From Verrucomicrobiota bacterium (GTDB lineage: Bacteria; Verrucomicrobiota; Verrucomicrobiia; Limisphaerales; JACRJZ01): a DNA stretch of 42,379 nt. Location of the stretch: assembly GCA_016219875.1 (NCBI GenBank), contig JACRJZ010000002.1, forward strand, positions 1 through 42,379, given 5' to 3'. Shown here one piece after another: positions 8,201-15,948 of the stretch (its first letter is position 1; each line of letters opens with the position of its first letter). The notes under the pieces were generated by a model. It was not told where the DNA came from and did not search any database. It saw only the letters and a program-made list of their open reading frames with translations. Both the position numbers and the translations under genes were made by a program.

Positions 8201-10518
8201 TCAAAGATGCCGTTGCCGCCGATGTTGAAACTGGAACCCGAAGTGCCGTAGCTGGTGGTGGGGGAGCCGCCGCTGGCCGCGAGCGCGCCGTTGATGAAGA
8301 TGCGGATGGTGCTGCCATCCCCCACGGCCACCACGTGGAACCACACCCCGGCCCCCAGCGAGTAGGTGGCGTTCACGGAACCGCCACCGGGGGTCCAACA
8401 TTGCAGCGTGGCGCTGTCGATGAAGCCAAATTCGACACAGTCGTTCTGGCCGAACAAGCCGGTGCGGGCCGCCTGCGCCGCGGCGGTGCGGACCCAGCCG
8501 GCGATCGTAAAGGCGCCACGCCCGTTCAAGAGACTGCTGTTCACGCCCACGTAACTGCTGCTGCCATTGAAGGTCGGCGCGTTGTTATTGGCCTCAAAAC
8601 CGTTGAATTGCGGCGGTCGCGGCCCAGCCGTCCCCACCGTCACGCTCGAGTAGGCGCCGTTCAGCCCCGTCCCGCTCCCGGTATTGGCCGCGGTGGTGCC
8701 GCTGCTTTCATTCAAGCGCCAGTAGCCCACGGGCTGGGTCGGCTGCACGATGACGGAGTAGTCCGCCGAGGTGGCGTTGGTCGTGCCATAGCCCACGCCG
8801 TTGGTGCCCAAGGTCCACCCGCTGTCGTCGTAGCTGGGCAGCGTCCAGGCCAAGCCGTCGTTGCCATTGGGTGGCACTTGGACCCGCACCAGGGTGTTGC
8901 TGGTGATGACGGTCTGGTTGGTCGTCAACGACCCAAAGCCGTAAGAGAGGTCGGCCGCTTGGGGTGGGAAGGTCGGCTTGAACTCACTCACCACGGTCAC
9001 CCCGTCGGGTTTGACGAGCGCTAGGTAATCGCCCCCGGCCGAGAGCCGGAAATTGGCATGCAGCGGCGCGCCGGGCACACGGCGGTTTTTCTCCGAAGCC
9101 CACACCAACAGGAACTTGCCCCCCGCCAGGTTCGTCGCCGGGAAGCGCCACTTGGTCAGGTTCTCGGCATTGTCCGTCAGATACCAGTTCTCCAGATTCA
9201 CGGGGAGGCCGGCAGGATTGTAGATCTCAATCCAGTCAGAGAAATCGCCGTCCGCGTCCGCCAAGGTGCCGGCGTTCCAGGCCATGAACTCGCTGATGTA
9301 GGGCAGCGAGGTTTGGGCCGTCGGGTCGAGCGTGTAGAGCCAGTTGCCGCCGGCGAAGGCGTTGGCCGCCGGGGCCAGATCGGTGATGCCGTGGCCGGCG
9401 TTCCACGCGACCTGCACCAGGCCATTCGTCGGTTGCGTGAAGCTGAAGGTATAGAGGTCCGGGGCGCTCTGGACGAGGCCGGTGGCGGGGTTGCCGTTGA
9501 TGCGCAAGTCGGCCGCGTCCACCCCGGTGACCGGTTCGCTGAAAAACACGGTGAGGTTGGTGAGCGACGGCACGGTCGCGCCGGCGGCGGGTGTGACCGT
9601 GGCTACCAAAGGCGCCGTGGTGTCCACGAGCTGGTACTGCCAGGTCGCGCCGGATCCGGCGGCGTCAAACGGATTCGGCGGCAGGGCTTGGTCCACGATG
9701 CCGTGCGCAGTGTCCCAGGTGATCTGCACGGTTCCATAGGCTGGCTGCGGAAACGTAAACACGTAGGTCGAGGCGCTGATGGGAGTCATCCCAAACGCGG
9801 TCGCGCCGTTGAGGCGCAGATCAAAGGCCTCCACGCCCGTGACCGCTTCGCTGAAGGTGACGGTGATCTCGGCGAGGCTGCTCACCGTGCTGCCACGGGC
9901 GGGGCTGACGCTCAGGACCGTGGGCGGGTTGGTTTCGACCAGGATCGCTTCGAGGGAAGCGTCGAAACCCAGATCACTGCTGGTCAAGCTGCTTTGGAAC
10001 ACCTGCACGGCGATGACGTTCGTGCCGGAGACGAGGTAGTTCGGCGGGTTGGTTAAGTTGTAGAAGGTAAACGCCACCGGTTCGGTCGCGTTCACCGCCA
10101 GGTTGGTGATGGTGACCTCCGTGCCCGCCACGTCCGGCATGTTGACGCGCAGGACTTCGGTGCCGTTGATCCACGCCACCAAGCCGTCGTCCACCAACGC
10201 CCCCAGGCGCAGCCCAGCGACTTCGCTGAGGTTGGTGACGACGAAGGGCAGGCGGAGGAAGACGCACGAGTACACGCTCGACATCCCGGTGATCTCCGTC
10301 CCGCCGGAGAGCACATCGCCGTACCAAAACGGCGCCGGCGCCGTCGTGAACTCGGCGTCGCTGAAACCGACGGTGCGCCACCCGCTCACGGGCGAAGAGG
10401 CCTCGTTGGTCCCCGGCCGCCAACGCCAGGTGGACGCACGATCAAACAACAGCGCGGCCTGGGTCTGAACGGCGAGGGTCAGGACGGTAACAACAGTCAA
10501 GAAACAACGTTTGTTCAT
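2287..10518 (-). CDS. Giant exported LTD/CotH/LamG/Ig-like protein (about 2743 aa)
   Basis: I start it at ATG 10518, which gives a clean Sec signal peptide (MNKRC, hydrophobic core, AQTQA-A); the open frame runs 88 codons further upstream but those residues do not look translated. Approximate domain order is: a sandwich domain with a VDDGLVAWINGTEV motif; two Big_5-like repeats with VTFSEAVTGV and VFFSEPVTGV; an LTD (lamin-tail) domain (about 404-526); a LamG/concanavalin-like domain (594-806); a second DDG sandwich; a CotH-kinase-like domain (about 1083-1481) with an FDMN motif near 1338; four more LTD domains starting near 1521, 1639, 1813 and 1956; six Ig-like domains from about 2139 to 2660; and a short tail ending RFYRI. 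CotH relatives are secreted protein kinases or structural coat proteins. Here a surface or secreted adhesive or structural role is inferred. The gene is divergent from the S41-like gene. Confidence 0.85.
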   Translation of the reverse strand: MNKRCFLTVVTVLTLAVQTQAALLFDRASTWRWRPGTNEASSPVSGWRTVGFSDAEFTTAPAPFWYGDVLSGGTEITGMSSVYSCVFLRLPFVVTNLSEVAGLRLGALVDDGLVAWINGTEVLRVNMPDVAGTEVTITNLAVNATEPVAFTFYNLTNPPNYLVSGTNVIAVQVFQSSLTSSDLGFDASLEAILVETNPPTVLSVSPARGSTVSSLAEITVTFSEAVTGVEAFDLRLNGATAFGMTPISASTYVFTFPQPAYGTVQITWDTAHGIVDQALPPNPFDAAGSGATWQYQLVDTTAPLVATVTPAAGATVPSLTNLTVFFSEPVTGVDAADLRINGNPATGLVQSAPDLYTFSFTQPTNGLVQVAWNAGHGITDLAPAANAFAGGNWLYTLDPTAQTSLPYISEFMAWNAGTLADADGDFSDWIEIYNPAGLPVNLENWYLTDNAENLTKWRFPATNLAGGKFLLVWASEKNRRVPGAPLHANFRLSAGGDYLALVKPDGVTVVSEFKPTFPPQAADLSYGFGSLTTNQTVITSNTLVRVQVPPNGNDGLAWTLPSYDDSGWTLGTNGVGYGTTNATSADYSVIVQPTQPVGYWRLNESSGTTAANTGSGTGLNGAYSSVTVGTAGPRPPQFNGFEANNNAPTFNGSSSYVGVNSSLLNGRGAFTIAGWVRTAAAQAARTGLFGQNDCVEFGFIDSATLQCWTPGGGSVNATYSLGAGVWFHVVAVGDGSTIRIFINGALAASGGSPTTSYGTSGSSFNIGGNGIFDTAGNFFNGQLDEVVAYHRALSTAEITALYQGGLQPAVVAVTPYVRTDLGPVMSNVNASAYFRLPFTVEDPAIVALLTLKMRYDDGFVAFVNGLEVARANAPETLGFNSAATNTHSPASVQDFRIGGLALRSGTNILAIQGLNRAANDEDFLTALELTLTYVAANSTAPLYFSPATPGEENVGGVLFPGPSILNATHTPNMPLDNQDLLVTARVLPTFNAISGVVMRYRIMFTNEIEVAMFDDGLHGDGGANDAVFGATIPASASTNGQMIRWFIRATDALGNQSRWPLFAGAESAEYLGTIVDPTNVTSKLPIIHLFAPANILGVGPTTSQTGADSQAGARISLFYDGEFYDNVHMQLRGNTTAGYNKKSHRVEFTRDHLFRHAGAGYGTPDRPAPRISKTSFVADYPDPTYMRQGLAFWLCDIMGSPGSFYYPVRLQLNGQFYQLANHNDVHSADLLERLGYDPDGALYNAAGTVQPSRQSTGGFEKKTRKWDPDTDYAALSAGINETNSLATRATNFFENFDIPNALNYLVAARWSHENDDVWANMSLYHDNDGDNLWRLIGFDMNLSWGAIFYEGGTPSVIEGVQATNDIHKAHPFYGGTNALALSGPGSPNNFNRVYDTVFQVPGLREMYLRRVRTMMDTFVKPPGTAPSELVMENKILAWRNLIAEEAERDRNFWGWPGKGGQCNFDPGIRITNAVDAMINDFVVKRRLHFYVKHCITNTALPIGLTKADNAGIPVSQNPDAAIAVASVDFNPASSNQAQEFICVTNPNPYALDISGWKLDRGVQFTFQPGTVLPSNSVLYVAADARAFRARTAGPRGRQGLFIVGPYQGQLSARGETIEVQNERGAVVSAFAYPGNPSLAQQYLRITELMYNPAPLAGNTNSAQEFEYVELKNISTSVTLDLNGVKFANGIGFVFSGSAVTTLAPQQTVLVVKNPAAFAARYGAVASVAGAYTGSFDNGGERLQLLDAMNEEILDFSYDNRWYPITDGVGFSLVVVNEMAEADAWGSSTNWRASGVADGTPGAADPGVPTFAPVLVNELLSNPDGTIRSGQVVELFNPNTNAVDLSGWYLTDNFNLPKKFSFLPGTSIAGGGFLLVDDAEFNPSGLGFRFSPDGEEIYLFSASGGVLTGFYHGFNFGGAETNVTFGRYVDSEGDEQFVAQSAITLGAVNAGPLVSPVVINEIMYNPVELTTNDPPSSYVELLNISATNVPLYHVEQPTNTWRLRDAVDFNFPSSVTLPPSGTLLVVGFDPATNTTALAAFRNRYGVATNVPIYGPWRGVLANNEDTIELKRPGVAVGTNPAPYILVEQVHYHDTPPWPATADGLGAALARLRVAEFGNDPTNWVAPLPSPGVITGSGQAPAVTAQPQSAVVVSGSTVTFEATVTGDAPLVLQWTRNGAYLPGATSTSLVLPSVDRSQTGQYRLVALNPYGSALSEAATLAVPFVITNQPQSQAVFPYATVVFALGVAADPGVVFQWRFNGANIPDATNRALIKTGVLPADTGVYTVLVTNAGLSEISAPATLTVLTNPVILAQPQSQSALPASNVLFSVTAISSTPLRYQWHFNGANLPNATNSTLLITNTSASHVGTYDVLVTDSFGSVLSDPVQFTQRIKPGVAQHPLPRAVAAYVGDTVAYTVVVSNTATLPVGYRWRRNGSSVSTNLEFSFTNTLVLTNVQFTHAGAYDVAITNIAGNTLPATTARCFLTVMEVLADQAVPLGSNAKFSLVITNGGPSGGTNTLNYAWWFQGTNRLASGTNLTFTSLTISNVQASNFGPYTVVITNAAGISATQTAMLSLPQPPVIVGQPTNQTVSAGADASFAVTVTGSAPLGYRWWFNGTNAVPGGTGSVLTLSNAQPAQAGGYHVIVSNIVGSATSEVATLTVTLSEPPRFDGIIAATSPTEPVTMNFTAQPGQTYSVLYSDTVTATNWLVLTNIGPLGAAQPVTARDADVVGRPQRFYRIVTPAQP

Positions 10519-10682
10519 ATTGGGATACGGTGGTTTTGAGGAGACGAGACAGTGGCACCTAAGCAAGACCGATGAGCGGGCTGGCCGCCTGGGCCGCGAG
10601 ATGGAGACACAATGCAACGGCGAGGATGATGAACTCTGGCACAGTCGGGACACGCATAGGTGTTTGGTCAACGCGAAGCTAA

Positions 10683-10695
10683 GCACAACTTGTGC
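10683..10695. promoter_or_regulatory. 13-bp palindrome between divergent genes
   Basis: GCACAACTTGTGC is a perfect palindrome with a single central base. It sits in the 276-bp gap between the giant gene and the S41-like gene. On the minus strand a TTGACT (10709-10704) lies just upstream of it, but no good -10 hexamer follows at the right spacing. It could be an operator in a shared regulatory region; that is only positional inference. The rest of the gap holds nothing I recognise. Confidence 0.25.
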
Positions 10696-10794
10696 GGTTG
10701 GCGAGTCAATTTTTTTCTCTGATGGCTGAAGCTCCCGGCGGTTGGCCCGTCCGGTCTTTACTTCCGCGGCGCGCTGGCGCACTTTGGCGCGGCT

Positions 10795-11853
10795 ATGCAG
10801 CGGCGTTCACTCAAATCGGTTGCAGCAGTTCTCTCTGTCTTCACAGCGGCCCTGACCACGGTTCAGGCGGCGGACCCGCCGCCGTCCTTCAAGGAAGTCT
10901 ATGACTTGCTGAGGACGAACCTGGTCCACGCGGACGACGCCATGTTGGAGCGCGCGGCCCTGGACGGCTTGCTTCGCCAGTTGTCGCCACAGGCCGCGCT
11001 GGTAACCAACGGCCAAGCCGCCCCGAAGGCGGAAGGGCCGGCCCTTTCCAAGGTCACGGTGTTCGACCAGAACTACGGGTACCTGCGCGTGGCGCGCGTG
11101 GAGGCGGGCTTGGCGGGCGAACTGCAGGCGGCCCTCTCGGGTTTGGCCGGCACCAACAAGATCAAAGGCTGGGTGCTGGATCTGCGCTTCGCGACCGGTT
11201 CGGACTACCAAGCCGCGGCCGACGCGGCAGACCAGTTCGTCGCCACGGAGAGGCCGCTGCTGGATTGGGGACAAGGCTTGGCGCAGTCCAAGACGAAGGA
11301 GAATGCCCTCAAGGTTCCTGTCACCGTGCTCGTGAACCGGCAGACGACGGGCGCGCCCGAGGCGCTGGCGGCGGTGCTGCGCAAGACGGACGTCGGTTTG
11401 CTGCTCGGCACCAACACGGCGGGCGCCGCCTTCATCACCAAGGATCTGCCGCTTAAGAACGGCCAACGCCTGCGCGTGGCGACCGCGTCCGTGAAGTTGG
11501 GTGACGGGGAGGCGCTCCCGCCGCAAGGCGTGAAGCCGGACATTCAGGTGGCGGTCAGTCCGGCGGAGGAGAAGTTGTACCTGGACGACCCCTATAGAAG
11601 CTCCGTGAAGTATTCCGCCCTGGTCGGCAGCGCGAGTGGGAACACCAATCTGTCCACCGCCTCGACCAACAAATCCCATCGGCGCATGAATGAAGCCGAG
11701 TTGGTGCGGATGCTGCGCGAAGGGGAGAACTGGGAGGACGAGCCAAGGTTTGGGCGGGCGGCCGAACCCGCCAAGCCCATGGTGCGTGATCCTGTCCTGG
11801 CCCGCGCGCTCGATTTGCTGAAGGGCTTGGCGGTGGTGAGACGGCTGCGATGA
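10795..11853 (+). CDS. Exported S41-protease-like protein lacking catalytic residues
   Basis: The 352-residue protein has a signal peptide (about residues 1-25, VQAA). Its core follows the C-terminal processing protease (S41) fold: KGWVLDLR (124-131), VTVLVNRQTTGAPE (176-189), LLLGTNTAGAAF (202-213) and GVKPDIQV. In active Tsp/CtpA the second of these motifs is SASASE, with the nucleophilic serine, and the third contains GKG with the catalytic lysine. Here those positions read TTGAPE (Gly186) and GAA (Ala211), so both the nucleophile and the base appear lost. No PDZ domain is visible and the protein is shorter than typical CtpA. A non-catalytic binding or scaffolding role is inferred. Confidence in the S41 fold is moderate and in the loss of catalysis good if the alignment holds. 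Confidence 0.7.
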   Translation: MQRRSLKSVAAVLSVFTAALTTVQAADPPPSFKEVYDLLRTNLVHADDAMLERAALDGLLRQLSPQAALVTNGQAAPKAEGPALSKVTVFDQNYGYLRVARVEAGLAGELQAALSGLAGTNKIKGWVLDLRFATGSDYQAAADAADQFVATERPLLDWGQGLAQSKTKENALKVPVTVLVNRQTTGAPEALAAVLRKTDVGLLLGTNTAGAAFITKDLPLKNGQRLRVATASVKLGDGEALPPQGVKPDIQVAVSPAEEKLYLDDPYRSSVKYSALVGSASGNTNLSTASTNKSHRRMNEAELVRMLREGENWEDEPRFGRAAEPAKPMVRDPVLARALDLLKGLAVVRRLR

Positions 11854-12262
11854 GCGCGTCCCGCCTCCACGTGGCAAAGTCGCCTCCTTGAAGTTTGAAC
11901 CTTGAACTTTGAACTTTGTCCCGTCCCTCCTGTCCATCCTCCACAGTTCTGAAGCACGGTTCAGGTCCGCGCCGATCACAATGGGGAAGAGATTCCTGTT
12001 GCGCTCGGCGGCGGACTTTTCTGTAATCTGACCACGATGGCTTTCACGGCAATGTCTTGGCGGCCCGCGGCAACGCATTGGTTGCGGGGTCTGTTCCTGA
12101 GCGGAGTTGGGTATCCCCTGCTCTCGCTGGGGGCGTTGCTTCGTCTCCGGGCTTCACGAGGGGCACGTTCGGAGCCGGACGGCTTCGCACGGTTCCCCAG
12201 CTTGGCTTGGGGCGACAGACCCGCCCCCAGCCCGCACGGAAACCCTCTTCTTCATTGAGCGC
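11854..12262. other. 409-bp stretch without a supported gene
   Basis: Between the S41-like gene and the polytopic membrane protein I see a heptamer repeat (11888-11918) and otherwise unassigned sequence. Reading frames are open in the second half, including one continuous with the downstream gene from 12107, but the residues there are rich in Arg, Pro and Gly and show no family motif. No convincing promoter was found. Confidence 0.5.
11888..11918. repeat. Heptamer tandem repeat, TTGAACY type, intergenic
   Basis: Units read TTGAAGT, TTGAACC, TTGAACT, TTGAACT and then TTG. That is four and a half units with a strict 7-bp period. It has the same period and unit number as two other heptamer repeats of unrelated sequence in this window (22554-22583 and 25103-25134). 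Confidence 0.85.
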
Positions 12263-13774
12263 ATGGCAAGCCCCGTCTCCCTCCCTAAGACCCTGCTGAT
12301 CTATGCGATCACGATTCCCGCGGCGCTGGTTCTGGGCTACATGCTCACCACGCCGCTGGACACGATGTCGTTCATGGGGATGCTCCTGGCGCTGTTCATC
12401 CTTTGCTCGCCGGTGCTGATCCGGTCGCATTACCCGATTCTGGTGTTCAGTTGGCATGCCTGGATTTCCATCTTCTTCCTTCCGGGCCGGCCGCTCTTGT
12501 GGATGCTGATGGTGCTGCTCAGCCTGTTCTTCAGCCTCGTGGGCAACATCCTGAGCCGGCAGGGGCGTTTTTTGCATGTGCCATGGGTGACCCGGAGCCT
12601 GGTTTTCTTTGCGCTCATCATTTTGCTGACTGCCAAGATTCGAGGCGGCGTCGGCATCCGCGCCTTCGGTTCGGGGAGTTACGGCGGCAAAGGTTACGTC
12701 AACATGTTGTTTGCCATTGCCGGGTACTTCGCCCTGACCGCCACCACCATTCCGCTGAAGCGCGTGCCCCTGTACGTGGGGATCTTCTTTCTCTCCGGAA
12801 TGACGCCGGCGTTGCCTCACTTGGTCCTTTACGCTGGACCGGAACTGTACTGGCTGTTCTATCTGCTGCCGCCGGATCCAGCCATGACGCAGGCCGTCGT
12901 GGAGTTTACCGGCACTGGCTTGGCCCGGTTCACGGGTGTGTCGCTCGCCTGCCTGGCCGCGTACTCGTTCATGTTGGCGAGGTACGGGATTCGCGGGAAC
13001 TTGACCACGCAGCATCCGGTTCGTTTCTTGGTCTTCTTGCTGATGGTGGCAGGATCCATGATGGGAGGGTACCGCTCGATGCTGGCGTGGGTGGTGGTTA
13101 GCTTCGCCGTCCAGTTCCTGTGCGAAGGACTTTACAAGACCAAGTTCCTGCCAATGATGGTCGGGGCGGTGGTCTTCGCGGCCGGGCTGCTGGTTCCGTT
13201 TGCACGAGACCTGCCCCTCCAGGTCCAGCGCACGATCAGCTTCCTCCCAGTGGATGTAGAGGCAAGTGTCCGCTGGGACACTACGGCCACGACAGAATGG
13301 CGTCTCAACATGTGGAAAGCGATGCTGCCGGATTTGCACAAGTACGTTTTCCTGGGCAAAGGCTTCACGCTCAATCCCACCGACTTGTGGCTGACAGAGC
13401 AGGCTATGCGCAGAGGTCTTGCGGACTCCTATGAATCCGCCATCGAAGCGGGAGACTATCACAACGGTCCGCTGTCGGTGTACGTTCCTTTTGGCCTGCC
13501 GGGCGTAGTGGCGTTCACCCTCTTTCTGGTGTTTGGCGTGCGCCTGCTCTACCGCAACTTCCGCCACGGCGATCCGGCGCTCAAACAGGTCAACACGTTC
13601 CTGCTGGCCTTCTTCATCACCCGCATCGTGATCTTCGTGTTCGTCTTTGGCTCCATCAAGCAAGAGTTCTGGGAGTTCACCGGCCTTGTCGGACTGAGTG
13701 TGGCCTTGAACGGCGGGGAAAAAGAAGTCCCGAAGGAAGTCCCAGCGCCCGCCTTGGCTCCGGCCTACGGTTAA
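12263..13774 (+). CDS. Polytopic membrane protein, O-antigen ligase/polymerase-like
   Basis: I choose ATG 12263 because the hydrophobic part begins immediately (MASPVSLPKTLLIYAITIP); the longer frame adds about 50 residues of unlikely composition. The 503-residue protein has about ten to twelve hydrophobic segments and one large soluble loop near residues 320-400. That loop contains TEWRLNMWKAM, a GKGF motif and HNGPLSVYVPFGLPG (around 399), a pattern like the W-x-G-x-G and HN-x-x-L signatures of the Wzy_C/O-antigen ligase family. Such proteins ligate or polymerise surface polysaccharide at the periplasmic face. No other envelope glycosyltransferase genes adjoin it, so the substrate cannot be named. 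Confidence 0.7.
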   Translation: MASPVSLPKTLLIYAITIPAALVLGYMLTTPLDTMSFMGMLLALFILCSPVLIRSHYPILVFSWHAWISIFFLPGRPLLWMLMVLLSLFFSLVGNILSRQGRFLHVPWVTRSLVFFALIILLTAKIRGGVGIRAFGSGSYGGKGYVNMLFAIAGYFALTATTIPLKRVPLYVGIFFLSGMTPALPHLVLYAGPELYWLFYLLPPDPAMTQAVVEFTGTGLARFTGVSLACLAAYSFMLARYGIRGNLTTQHPVRFLVFLLMVAGSMMGGYRSMLAWVVVSFAVQFLCEGLYKTKFLPMMVGAVVFAAGLLVPFARDLPLQVQRTISFLPVDVEASVRWDTTATTEWRLNMWKAMLPDLHKYVFLGKGFTLNPTDLWLTEQAMRRGLADSYESAIEAGDYHNGPLSVYVPFGLPGVVAFTLFLVFGVRLLYRNFRHGDPALKQVNTFLLAFFITRIVIFVFVFGSIKQEFWEFTGLVGLSVALNGGEKEVPKEVPAPALAPAYG

Positions 13775-13883
13775 GGTCCGTCCAGATCAACAGGCTGGGA
13801 CCGGATACGCTGCGTTGTCTTCCCCGGTCAGAAATCTGTTCTCCCGCGTCCGACTCTGTGGCATTCTCCACGCCGTCGAGCCT

Positions 13884-14987
13884 ATGACGAAAACCAAAGT
13901 TGCCCTCCTCGGCGCCGGCTTCATCGCCGACATCCATCTTGAGTCCTACCATCGCTTCGTGCCGGACGCCGAAGTCGTGGCCGTATTCACCCGCAACCCG
14001 AAGAAGGCCGCCGCCTTCGCCAAGAAGCACGGCATCGCGCGGTCCTTTAGCGACCTCGATGCCGCCATCACCGACTCCGGCTGCGACGTGGTCGATGTCT
14101 GCCTGCCGAACTTCCTCCATCACCGTGCCGTGCTGGCGGCGGCCAGGGCAGGCAAGCACGTCATCATCGAGAAACCGCTCGCCCTGAACCTGGCCGAGGC
14201 CGACGAGATGATCGCCGCTTGCAAGAAGGCCGGGCGCAAGCTCTGCTACGCGGAGGAGCTTTGCTTCGCGCCCAAGTACGAGCGCGTCCGCAAGCTGGTG
14301 AACGAGGGCGCGGTCGGGAAAATTTTCCAGATGCGCCAGTGCGAGAAACACAGCGGCCCGCACAGCGACTGGTTTTACGACGTGAAGCAATCCGGCGGCG
14401 GCGCCGTGATGGACATGGGCTGCCACGGCCTCGCGTGGTTCCGCTGGATGCTGGGCGGCCGGCCCCGCGCCGTGAGCGTGCAGGCGCACATGCAGACCGG
14501 CCTCATCCACAAAGGCCGCACGCGCGCGGAGGAGAACTCGCTCGTCATCGTCGAGTTTGAGGGCGGGGCCATCGGCGTGGCGGAGAACTCCTGGGCCAAG
14601 CACGGCGGCATGGACGACCGCGTGGAGGTCTATGGCACCGGCGGTGTGATCTACGCGGACCTCTTCATCGGCAACTCCGCGCTCACCTACAGCGAGGCCG
14701 GCTACGGTTATGCGATGGAGAAGGCCGGCTCGACGAAAGGCTGGTCTTTCACGATCTTCGAGGAAGCGTTCAACCAGGGCTATCCGCAGGAGCTGAAGCA
14801 TTTCATCGCGTGCATCCGCGAAGACAAGCAGCCCATCGTCACCGGTGAAGACGGCCGCGCCGTGCTGGAAATCATGATGGCCGCCTACCAAGCCGCGCGC
14901 ACCGGGAAGAAAGTGAAGCTGCCGTTCCGCACGAAGGCGAAGAGTCCAGTGGAGTTGTGGGTGAGGCAGAATCCGGTGGAAGCATGA
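13884..14987 (+). CDS. Gfo/Idh/MocA-family oxidoreductase
   Basis: This 367-residue NAD(P)-dependent oxidoreductase starts at ATG 13884, just before the Rossmann motif VALLGAGFIADIH (residues 5-17). The family's signature EKPLALNLAEA is present near residue 96. The C-terminal half has the alpha/beta domain typical of Gfo/Idh enzymes, with MDMGCHGLAWFRWMLG and a histidine in a usual catalytic region. There is no signal peptide, so it is cytoplasmic. The family oxidises or reduces sugars, inositols and related polyols; the particular substrate is not visible. Its stop overlaps the next start by ATGA (14984-14987), indicating translational coupling and a shared transcript with the exported unknown and probably the NagB-like gene. 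Confidence 0.92.
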   Translation: MTKTKVALLGAGFIADIHLESYHRFVPDAEVVAVFTRNPKKAAAFAKKHGIARSFSDLDAAITDSGCDVVDVCLPNFLHHRAVLAAARAGKHVIIEKPLALNLAEADEMIAACKKAGRKLCYAEELCFAPKYERVRKLVNEGAVGKIFQMRQCEKHSGPHSDWFYDVKQSGGGAVMDMGCHGLAWFRWMLGGRPRAVSVQAHMQTGLIHKGRTRAEENSLVIVEFEGGAIGVAENSWAKHGGMDDRVEVYGTGGVIYADLFIGNSALTYSEAGYGYAMEKAGSTKGWSFTIFEEAFNQGYPQELKHFIACIREDKQPIVTGEDGRAVLEIMMAAYQAARTGKKVKLPFRTKAKSPVELWVRQNPVEA

Positions 14988-15934
14988 GACGCGCGCTCCA
15001 CGCACTGCTTGCAGGTGTTTTGCTGGCTCGGTTCTCGGCCGAGGGCAGTGAAGTGCGACTCTCGTTCTTGACGGATGACAGCGTTTTGCGCGACACCCTG
15101 GAGATGCTGCGGAGAAGCGGCTGCCGCGAGGATTCCGTCACTGCGTTTAGGAAGATCGTCGCACAGCACAACGCCACGCCAGTTGAGGTGCCTTTCAGCA
15201 ACTTGCCCATCATCCGCGATGGCTTTTTTTCTTTTGAGTCGGCTCCCAGGTTGGTTTCCGCACTGGAACACAGACTCAGCGATGACATCATGCACCGCTA
15301 CGACTTCAACTGCATTGACACTGTCATCCTGCTCGGCGACGGCCTGCTTCGGAACCGCCTGCGTCCCGACGACAACTTCGGCCCGTTCCTGGTTCTCCAG
15401 CCTCAGACAAACGACCTAGCTGCTCTTAGGCTGGCCGCGACGGCGAGCGACGCATTCACCACGTTCTATCCACCCTGGTATCTGGAAACGACGAAGGGCA
15501 CCATGAAGGAGTCCATGCAAGCCGACCGGGTGTGCCTCACGGCTGCGCTGTTCTCCTGCCATTTGTTGCCGAAATCCACGTCCGAGCAAGGGCTGAACAA
15601 GGCGGTGCTAAACGCGCTCTCAGGAAGTTGGAGACACCAGGGTTTCAAGTTTCCATCGAAGTTCGAAGTCGTCCTGGTCCACGGGGTCAATTACTCGGGA
15701 AAGATGGTTGTCACCTTTCATTCCGGTTTGTTGTTCTCGCGCAAGCGCGGGTACACATATCTGGAGAAAGCGGGAGGCAAAGGGCCGTTCGTTCGACTCG
15801 ATTTCGAGGCTCGAACCGACCTGACGACATGGCTGGCCGCAATGTCTCAAGGAGCAGAGAACATGGCTAACTACACACACCGTCTCGCCACGTTTAACGA
15901 CAAACGCATTGAGTCGCTGGATGTCAAACCGTAA
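14984..15934 (+). CDS. Exported protein of unknown function
   Basis: Starting at ATG 14984, within the ATGA overlap, gives a 316-residue protein with an N-terminal signal peptide (MRRALHALLAGVLLARFSAEG). The early part (LSFLTDDSVLRDTLEMLRRSGC) and a central FNCIDTVILLGDGLLRN are the most conserved-looking stretches. They faintly recall DUF4300-type secreted proteins, but I cannot confirm that. No catalytic motif is recognised. It is coupled to the oxidoreductase upstream and lies 14 bp before the NagB-like gene, so it is probably part of the same sugar-related operon. It has more Cys and Lys than its neighbours. Confidence 0.7.
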   Translation: MRRALHALLAGVLLARFSAEGSEVRLSFLTDDSVLRDTLEMLRRSGCREDSVTAFRKIVAQHNATPVEVPFSNLPIIRDGFFSFESAPRLVSALEHRLSDDIMHRYDFNCIDTVILLGDGLLRNRLRPDDNFGPFLVLQPQTNDLAALRLAATASDAFTTFYPPWYLETTKGTMKESMQADRVCLTAALFSCHLLPKSTSEQGLNKAVLNALSGSWRHQGFKFPSKFEVVLVHGVNYSGKMVVTFHSGLLFSRKRGYTYLEKAGGKGPFVRLDFEARTDLTTWLAAMSQGAENMANYTHRLATFNDKRIESLDVKP

Positions 15935-15948
15935 CCAGAGCGACCGCT

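Noticed and set aside
8324..8344. CCACGTGGAACC as a parS site
   Set aside because: The right half matches but the left half (GCCAC) does not.
11862..11880. CACGTGG core as a second parS
   Set aside because: Outside the CACGTG core only about half of the consensus positions match, so it is below any accepted parS variant.
12044..13663. 539-codon minus-strand open frame
   Set aside because: It is antisense to the polytopic membrane protein; hydrophilic, His- and Gln-rich, with no motif.
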